Shown: positions 58,492 through 64,000 of the stretch, piece by piece | Position numbering within the stretch: position 1 is the stretch's first letter | Layout of the letters: the number at the start of each line of letters is the position of its first letter | DNA from: Mycobacterium fragae | GTDB lineage: Bacteria; Actinomycetota; Actinomycetes; Mycobacteriales; Mycobacteriaceae | Direction: 5' to 3' | DNA length: 64,000 bases | Assembly (NCBI RefSeq): GCF_002102185.1 | Contig: NZ_LQOW01000014.1 | Span: forward strand, 186,001-250,000 | The notes under the pieces: model-generated | Database searches by the model: none | Seen by the model: only the letters and a program-made list of their open reading frames with translations | What the model was told of the DNA's origin: nothing | Position numbers and translations under genes: made by a program

Positions 58492-60003
58492 CTAGGGCGC
58501 GGTGAGATCCGGGCTCACCTCGGCGTCGACGTCGGGGCTTGCGGCTCGGCTGGCCAGCACCGAGTGCCGACGGCCGTAGCCGACGTAGATGGCGATGCCC
58601 ACGGCCATCCACACGCCGAACCGGATCCAGGTCAGTCCGGTGAGGTTCAGCATCAGCCACAAGCACGCCACGACCGATGCGATCGGCAGTAGCGGCACCC
58701 ACGGGACTCGGAAGCCGCGCGGCAGATCCGGGCGGGTCCGGCGCAGCACGATCACCCCGGCGGATACCAAGACGAACGCGAACAGCGTTCCGACGTTGAC
58801 CATCTCCTCCAGCTTGCTCATCGGAAAGGCCGATGCCGCGAATGCCACCAGCAGCGCCACCACCACGGTGATCCGCACCGGCGTGCCGCGCGGGCCCGTC
58901 TTGGCCAGGGAGCGGGGCAACAACCCGTCGCGCGCCATAGCGAACAGCACCCGGCACTGCCCGAGCATCAACACCATCACCACCGTGGTCAGCCCGGCCA
59001 GCGCCCCGATCGAGATGATGCCGGACGCCCAATGCACCCCGTTGGCGGCGAACGCGGTGGCCAGGTTCGCATGCCGGCCGTCCGGCCGGTTCCGAAGCTC
59101 GGTGTAGGGGACCATGCCCGACAGCACGAGCGAGACCGCCACATACAACACAGTGACGATTGCCAACGTGGCCAGGATGCCGCGCGGCACGTCGCGTTGT
59201 GGGTGCTTGGTCTCCTCGGCCATGGTGGCCACGATGTCGAACCCGATGAACGCGAAGAACACAATCGACGCCCCCGCCAGCACCCCGTACCAGCCGTAGT
59301 GACTGGTGTGCGCCCCGGTGAACAGCGACAACACCGACTGCTCGACGCCGGTCCCGCCGTGCTCGGCTTCGGGTGGGGGGATGAACGGTGAGTAGTTGTC
59401 GCGCTTGATGTAGAAGGCGCCGACGACCACCACCAGCACCACCACCGCGACCTTGATTGCGGTGACTGCGGCGGAAAACTGCGACGACAGCTTGGTGCCC
59501 AATGCGAGCAAGGTGGCCACCACCGCGACGATGAGCAGCGCGCCCCAGTCGATGGTGAGCCAACCTAAAACGGCCTCGCTACCCGCCTGGAATCCGAGGA
59601 CCATACCCAGATAGCTCGACCACCCGGTAGCCACCACGGCCGCACCGATCGCCAGTTCCAGGACGAGGTTCCAGCCGATGACCCAGGCCAGAAACTCCCC
59701 GAAGGTGGCATAGGAGAACGTGTAGGCGCTGCCGGCCACCGGCAGCGTCGAGGCGAATTCGGCGTAGCACACCGCCGCCAATCCACAAGTGGCGGCCGCG
59801 ATCAGGAACGATATCCAAATGGCCGGGCCGGTGATGTTGCCCGCGGTCGAGGCGGTGACAGTGAAGATGCCGGCCCCGATGACCACCGACACCCCGAACA
59901 CGACCAGGTGCCACCAGCTCAGGTCCTTGCGCAGCTGGGTGCCCGGCTCGTCGGTGTCGGCGATCGACTGCTCGACCGACTTGGTACGCCATCGACCGGC
60001 CAT
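58492..60003 (-). CDS. APC-superfamily amino acid permease (Rv3253c-like)
   Basis: A 503-aa polytopic protein with about 12 hydrophobic helices, starting LSWWHLVVFGVSVVIGAGIFTVTA, a typical APC helix I with the GAGIF motif. IIb features (CYAEFASTLPVAGSAYTF) and the conserved loop FAFIGFDIVATMAEETKHPQRDVP match cationic/neutral amino acid permeases. ATG 60003 matches the start of the equivalent I recall (MA-R-TKSVEQSIADTDEP). The substrate is not known. Confidence 0.92.
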   Translation of the reverse strand: MAGRWRTKSVEQSIADTDEPGTQLRKDLSWWHLVVFGVSVVIGAGIFTVTASTAGNITGPAIWISFLIAAATCGLAAVCYAEFASTLPVAGSAYTFSYATFGEFLAWVIGWNLVLELAIGAAVVATGWSSYLGMVLGFQAGSEAVLGWLTIDWGALLIVAVVATLLALGTKLSSQFSAAVTAIKVAVVVLVVVVGAFYIKRDNYSPFIPPPEAEHGGTGVEQSVLSLFTGAHTSHYGWYGVLAGASIVFFAFIGFDIVATMAEETKHPQRDVPRGILATLAIVTVLYVAVSLVLSGMVPYTELRNRPDGRHANLATAFAANGVHWASGIISIGALAGLTTVVMVLMLGQCRVLFAMARDGLLPRSLAKTGPRGTPVRITVVVALLVAFAASAFPMSKLEEMVNVGTLFAFVLVSAGVIVLRRTRPDLPRGFRVPWVPLLPIASVVACLWLMLNLTGLTWIRFGVWMAVGIAIYVGYGRRHSVLASRAASPDVDAEVSPDLTAP

Positions 60004-60026
60004 GCACGGCCACACTACCGAGTACT

Positions 60027-61451
60027 GTGCGGTGGATGCGCGCCGAAGCGCAAAACAGCAAGGCACATGCGGTCGTCATCGGGGCCAGCATCGCGGGCCT
60101 GTGCGCGGCGCGCGTCTTGTCGGATTTCTATGACCGGGTGACGTTGTTCGAACGCGACGAGCTTCCGGGCGAACCAGCGCACCGCGCGGCGATCCCGCAG
60201 GGTCGGCATGTTCATCTGCTGATGGCCCGCGGGGCATTGGAATTCGATGCGCTGTTCCCCGGTCTGCTCGATGACATGGTGGCCGCCGGTGTCCCGATGC
60301 TGGAAAACCGGCCCGACTGCATTTACTTCGGCGCCGCCGGCCACCTGCTCGGAATCGGCCAGACGCTGCGCGAAGAGTTCACCGCCTACGTGCCGAGTCG
60401 CCCGCATCTGGAATGGCAGATCCGGCGTCGCACCGCTGCCTTGCCCAATGTCGAAATCCAGCAGCGATCGGTGGCCCAACCGAGCTTCGACACCTCCACG
60501 CAGCGGGTGACCGGAGTGCTGCTGGATTCCGGTCATGATGCCGAACCCGAGGCGATCGCCGCCGATCTCGTCGTCGACACCGCCGGGCGCGGCACCAGGT
60601 TGCCGGTGTGGCTCGAGCAGTGGGGCTACCAACGGCCCCGCGAGGATGTCGTCGACGTGGGCATCGGCTATGCGTCTCACCAGTTTCGGCTCCCCGAGGG
60701 CGTGATCCGGGAACGAGTAATCGTTGCGGGCGCGTCCAGGAAACAGCCGCTCGGACTGGGGATGCTGGGCTACGAGGACGGCAGCTGGGTGCTCACTACC
60801 TTCGGTGTCGCCAAAGTTGAACCGCCACATACCTTTTCCGAGATGCTCGTGCTGGCCGAAAAGCTATTGCCCGCACGGTTCACCGCAGCGCTCGAGCAGG
60901 CCCAGCCCATCGGCGAGGTGGCCTTCCACCGTTTTCCCGCCAGCAGGTGGCGCCGCTACGACAAGCTGGACCGGTTCCCGGCGGGCATCGTGGCGCTTGG
61001 CGATGCAGTCGCGAGCTTCGACCCCACCTACGGGCAGGGTATGACGATGGCGTCGCTGCAGGCCGGTCATTTGCGCCGAGCGCTGGAAGCGGGGGGCGCC
61101 GACCCGGCCCGCGTGCTGAGCCGCGCCGCGGCCAAGGTCATCTACCCGGTGTGGATGATGAACACCATCGGCGATCTCAGCTTCCACCACGCGAGCGGAT
61201 CGGCGTCGTGGTGGTACCGGCCAGTGGGCAATCTATTCGACCAGTTCCTCGGGGCGGCCGAGACGGATCCCGTTCTCGCCGAATGGTTTTTGCGCAGGTT
61301 TTCTCTGCTGGACAGTCTGTACATGATCCCGTCTCCCCAGCTGGTCGGTCGCGCCATCCGGCACAACTTGCGGCTGTGGTTCGGCGAGCGCCGCCAGCTC
61401 TGGCGCGAGCGTTACCGGGAAAGCGCACGTTCCAGGTCGGGCTCGAGGTAG
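60027..61451 (+). CDS. FAD-dependent monooxygenase/epoxidase-like protein (Rv3254-like)
   Basis: A 474-aa group A flavoprotein-like protein. The FAD motif is VIGASIAGLCAARVL (17-31), and the GD motif VALGDAVASFDPTYGQGMTMA is near residue 330. It resembles squalene-epoxidase/halogenase-type hydroxylases. The start is GTG 60027 or ATG 60036. It is divergent from the permease by 23 bp and overlaps the CDF gene tail to tail by 40 bases. Confidence 0.87.
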   Translation: MRWMRAEAQNSKAHAVVIGASIAGLCAARVLSDFYDRVTLFERDELPGEPAHRAAIPQGRHVHLLMARGALEFDALFPGLLDDMVAAGVPMLENRPDCIYFGAAGHLLGIGQTLREEFTAYVPSRPHLEWQIRRRTAALPNVEIQQRSVAQPSFDTSTQRVTGVLLDSGHDAEPEAIAADLVVDTAGRGTRLPVWLEQWGYQRPREDVVDVGIGYASHQFRLPEGVIRERVIVAGASRKQPLGLGMLGYEDGSWVLTTFGVAKVEPPHTFSEMLVLAEKLLPARFTAALEQAQPIGEVAFHRFPASRWRRYDKLDRFPAGIVALGDAVASFDPTYGQGMTMASLQAGHLRRALEAGGADPARVLSRAAAKVIYPVWMMNTIGDLSFHHASGSASWWYRPVGNLFDQFLGAAETDPVLAEWFLRRFSLLDSLYMIPSPQLVGRAIRHNLRLWFGERRQLWRERYRESARSRSGSR

Positions 61452-62332
61452 ATGACCCGGGCGGCGGGCACCGCCGCGCGGACGTTGGCCTCGGCCGCGT
61501 CGATGGCAGCCGCGACGGTCGCCAGCTCGATGCGCGGAGCCATCGCGATCTTGGCCGCCACCAGCATCTCGTCGGGGCCGAGGTACTGAGTGCGGATGTG
61601 GATCAGCCGGTCGACATGCTCGGTTGTTTCCAGCGCCGCCCGGATCGCGTCGGTTTCCGCGCGAGTCGCACTCTCCCCGATCAGCAGGCTGTGCATCTCC
61701 ACCATCAGGATGCCTGCGATCACACCGAGCAGGACGCCGATACCGATGGTGGCCATGCCATCCCAGATCGGGTCACCGGTGGCGGCCGTCAAGCCGACGC
61801 CCAGCACGGCCAGCAGCAAACCGACCAGGGCGCCGGTATCTTCCAACAGCACGACCGGCAGCTCGGGGTTGCGGGAGCTGCGGATGAACCGCCACCAGCT
61901 GCCGGACCCTTTCAGGGGCCGCGATTCGGTCACTGCAGTGCGAAAACTGTAGGTTTCCAACGCGATTGCCACCAACAGGATCACCAGCGCGACGGCGGGC
62001 GAACTGAGCTCGGCGCGGTGGGTGATCTTGTGGTAGCCCTCGTAGAGTGCGAACACCGAGCCGAGGGTGAACAGCACCAGCGCCACGACGAATGACCAGA
62101 AGTAGCGGCTGCGGCCATAGCCGAAGGGGTGCAGAGCGTCGGCCGGTTTGCGTGCGACGCGCTGACCCAACAAAAGCAGCACCTGGTTGGAGGTGTCGGC
62201 CACCGAGTGCACAGACTCGGCGAGCATCGACGAGCTGCCGGTGAGCAGATAGCCGACGAACTTGGCGACGGCGATGCCCGCGTTGGCGGCCAGTGCGGCC
62301 AGGATCGCGCGAGTACTGCTTGATTCGCTCAC
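61412..62332 (-). CDS. Cation diffusion facilitator (CDF) family transporter
   Basis: A 306-aa CDF protein: hydrophobic segments in the first ~210 residues (ILAALAANAGIAVAKFVGYLLTGSSSMLAESVHSVADTSNQVLLLLG, including the HxxxD-like SVHSVADT metal site) and a C-terminal cytosolic domain. It has the HSVAD pattern typical of Zn2+/Fe2+/Mn2+ exporters. GTG 62332 overlaps the manA stop (GTGA), so the two are coupled. The metal is unknown. Confidence 0.88.
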   Translation of the reverse strand: MSESSSTRAILAALAANAGIAVAKFVGYLLTGSSSMLAESVHSVADTSNQVLLLLGQRVARKPADALHPFGYGRSRYFWSFVVALVLFTLGSVFALYEGYHKITHRAELSSPAVALVILLVAIALETYSFRTAVTESRPLKGSGSWWRFIRSSRNPELPVVLLEDTGALVGLLLAVLGVGLTAATGDPIWDGMATIGIGVLLGVIAGILMVEMHSLLIGESATRAETDAIRAALETTEHVDRLIHIRTQYLGPDEMLVAAKIAMAPRIELATVAAAIDAAEANVRAAVPAARVIYLEPDLERALSR

Positions 62333-63564
62333 AGACCGACGGTGGCCCGGAACAGCTTTGTCGGCTCGTGCGCAACGAGGCGGATCGGCCCGTCGTCCGC
62401 GGCCACCCAGGCGGCCGACCCCCGGCTGAGCGTCAGCTTCCCCGACTTTCCGTGCACGGTCGTGGAACCCTCGGTGCACAACAGGATCTGCGGGCCTTGA
62501 CCGGAACCGTGGCGCGACGGCGCGTCGACTTCATGACCGACTTGCTCGTCGCCGAGTGTGAGCACCGACGCCGCGAATTCGTCTGCGGGAGTGTCGTAGA
62601 CCAGGCTCAATCCGTCCCGATGCGTCGGCGGACGCAGGTGCGCCTCGGTGGTGGGGGTGAAATCCAGCACTCGGAGCAGTTCCGGCACGTCGACGTGTTT
62701 GGGGGTCAGGCCGCCTCGTAACACGTTGTCGGAGTTGGCCATTACTTCCAGTGCGGTGCCGCGCAGATAGGTGTGCAGGTTGCCGGCCGGCAGGAAGATC
62801 GCCTCGCCCGGACCGAGGGTGATGCGGTTGAGCAGCAACGCGGCCAGTACCCCGGCGTCGCCGGGATAGCGTTCGCCGAGTTCCAGCACGGTCTTGGCTT
62901 CTGCCGCGAATTGCGTTGCGCCGCCGCTGACATAGTGGATGGCACCGTCCAGCACGGCTGGTATCAGGACGTCGATGTCGGGCTGTGGCGCGGTGATCCA
63001 GGTGGTGAACAACGCGCGCAGGCCGTCGGCGTCGGACTGGTCGTTCAGCAGGTCGATGAACGGGTCCAGGTCGGACACCGCCAACGAGCGCAGCAGTTCG
63101 ATGGTTTGGGCCACCGGACGAAATCCGGCCAGGGCCTCGAACTGTTGCAGCGCCACCAGCAGCTCGGGCTTGTGGCTGGTGTCGCGGTAGTTGCGGACCG
63201 GCGACGTGATCGGAATACCGAGGCGCTCCTCGCGCAGATAACCCTCGGCGGCCTGCTCGGCGCTCGGGTGGGCCTGCAGCGACAGAGGTTCGTCGGCCGC
63301 GAGCACTTTGACCAGAAACGGCAGCACGTCGCCGAACCGGGCGCGGGCGGCGGGGCCGAGTTGTCCCTCCGGGTCGGCGACCAGCGCGTCCAGCAACGAG
63401 GTCTCCCCGTCGGCGTTCTCCAGCCGGGCCGGATCACCCGGATGCGCGCCGAACCACAGCTCCGCCTCGGGGTGGGCGGCCGGGACGGGGCGTCCGGTGA
63501 ATTCGGCGATAGCGGTCCGCGATCCCCATGCGTACGTCCGTATCGCTCCGCGTAGCAGATCCAC
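62329..63564 (-). CDS. manA: Mannose-6-phosphate isomerase, class I
   Basis: A 411-aa zinc isomerase that interconverts fructose-6-P and mannose-6-P, feeding GDP-mannose for mannosylated lipids and glycans. Landmarks are WGAHPGDPA, LVKVLAADEPLSLQAHPSAEQA (Gln/His metal ligands), RNYRDTSHKPELLVAL (Glu ligand) and LPAGNLHTYLRGTALEVMANSDNVLRGGLTPKHVD (His ligand, active-site Arg). Co-directional with the CDF and TobH-like genes. Rv3255c equivalent. Confidence 0.95.
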   Translation of the reverse strand: MDLLRGAIRTYAWGSRTAIAEFTGRPVPAAHPEAELWFGAHPGDPARLENADGETSLLDALVADPEGQLGPAARARFGDVLPFLVKVLAADEPLSLQAHPSAEQAAEGYLREERLGIPITSPVRNYRDTSHKPELLVALQQFEALAGFRPVAQTIELLRSLAVSDLDPFIDLLNDQSDADGLRALFTTWITAPQPDIDVLIPAVLDGAIHYVSGGATQFAAEAKTVLELGERYPGDAGVLAALLLNRITLGPGEAIFLPAGNLHTYLRGTALEVMANSDNVLRGGLTPKHVDVPELLRVLDFTPTTEAHLRPPTHRDGLSLVYDTPADEFAASVLTLGDEQVGHEVDAPSRHGSGQGPQILLCTEGSTTVHGKSGKLTLSRGSAAWVAADDGPIRLVAHEPTKLFRATVGL

Positions 63565-63572
63565 TTGTCTAT

Positions 63573-64000
63573 TTATCCCCGCACCAGTCGCAAATAAACC
63601 GCGGCCATCTCCAGCCGGACAGCCAATATTGCCAGCTGTTGCTCGCCCCGTTGTGCGCCGACCAGCCCGGCCGCGCCAGGCTCCACATCAGGCGCGTCGG
63701 GAACCTCGGCTGCGGTGATGACGTCGACGTCGTCGAGCCCGGCGACCCTTGACGCGACGACCGTGCGCTCGGCAGCCAACGTCAGGGCCAGCACCCGCAG
63801 CCGCTCTTCCAGCGGCCCGTCGATCTGCTCGTCGTGGAACAGGGCATCCGCGGCGTCGCCCGGCCCCGATGCCGCCGCGCTGCGCAGCGACACCAACGCG
63901 TCGGCCAGCCCGGTCGCTGCACTCACCTGGTGGGCGATCCGCAGCAGCACCGAACACCCGTGCCGGGCCAGTGCCAACGTCGCCGCAGAGTCGCCGGCCA
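63573..64000 (-). CDS. TobH-like conserved protein (Rv3256c-like), partial
   Basis: The C-terminal ~140 residues of a larger protein; the 5' end is beyond the window (the frame stays open to base 64000). Visible segments AATLALARHGCSVLLRIAHQVSAATG, ALFHDEQIDGPLEERLRVLALTL and the final LAILAVRLEMAAVYLRLVRG fit the phosphoglucose/phosphomannose-isomerase-like TobH family. It lies 8 bp upstream of manA, so it is probably involved in mannose metabolism. Confidence 0.78.
   Translation of the reverse strand, partial: AGDSAATLALARHGCSVLLRIAHQVSAATGLADALVSLRSAAASGPGDAADALFHDEQIDGPLEERLRVLALTLAAERTVVASRVAGLDDVDVITAAEVPDAPDVEPGAAGLVGAQRGEQQLAILAVRLEMAAVYLRLVRG

Overview
The window is chromosomal DNA from a GC-rich actinomycete, almost certainly a non-tuberculous Mycobacterium. 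It carries mtrA-mtrB-lpqB, secA1, sahH, tmk, desA3, ppk2, a WS/DGAT acyltransferase, alkB-rubredoxins, manA and a TobH-like gene. From memory, this is the order of the M. tuberculosis Rv3224-Rv3256c neighbourhood. GTG and TTG starts and 1-8 nt gene overlaps are frequent. I saw no tRNA, rRNA, CRISPR array, transposase or integrase.

Layout. (1) 1-4.8 kb: the end of an SDR gene; an NADH-dehydrogenase-like flavoprotein translationally coupled to an ECF41-type sigma factor; a crotonase/TetR pair; and an intact VapC-type toxin preceded by a damaged antitoxin. (2) 4.8-26.2 kb: conserved housekeeping and lipid block with an SRAP protein, aroA-rsgA, an SRPBCC protein divergent from a luciferase-like oxidoreductase, a P450, a 1040-aa zinc-ribbon/cyclase/ATPase regulator, desA3 and its reductase (each behind a matching pair of TACG-N4-CGTA operators), ppk2, a wax-ester/TAG synthase homologue, a KhtTU-like K+/H+ antiporter joined to secA1, hpf and comF. 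(3) 26.2-49.8 kb: an accessory catabolic island lying between comF and lpqB. It is rich in flavoproteins (a KstD-like dehydrogenase, two GMC oxidoreductases, a nitronate monooxygenase, a luciferase-like monooxygenase, an AidB-like acyl-CoA dehydrogenase and a BBE-type oxidase). It also has an SDR, two methyltransferases, a thioesterase, a CoA ligase, a decapitated esterase and six regulators (Crp, three paralogous AraC, PaaX, TetR). (4) 49.8-64 kb: the core resumes with lpqB-mtrB-mtrA-tmk-sahH, then TetR-rubB-rubA-alkB with a 27-bp dyad in front of alkB, an APC permease, an FAD monooxygenase, a CDF transporter, manA and a partial TobH-like gene.

How the genes work together. In the core, MtrAB-LpqB couples envelope signalling to division, SahH clears S-adenosylhomocysteine, DesA3 with its reductase makes unsaturated fatty acids, and AlkB with two rubredoxins hydroxylates alkanes under a local TetR. 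The island looks like an inducible peripheral pathway: flavin oxidation of an alcohol or alicyclic/steroid-like substrate, CoA activation and alpha,beta-dehydrogenation. Its AraC regulators probably act on a recurring TGGCCA...TTGCG element seen in three of its promoters. The substrate is not determinable from sequence alone, and this island is the best candidate for an undescribed system here.
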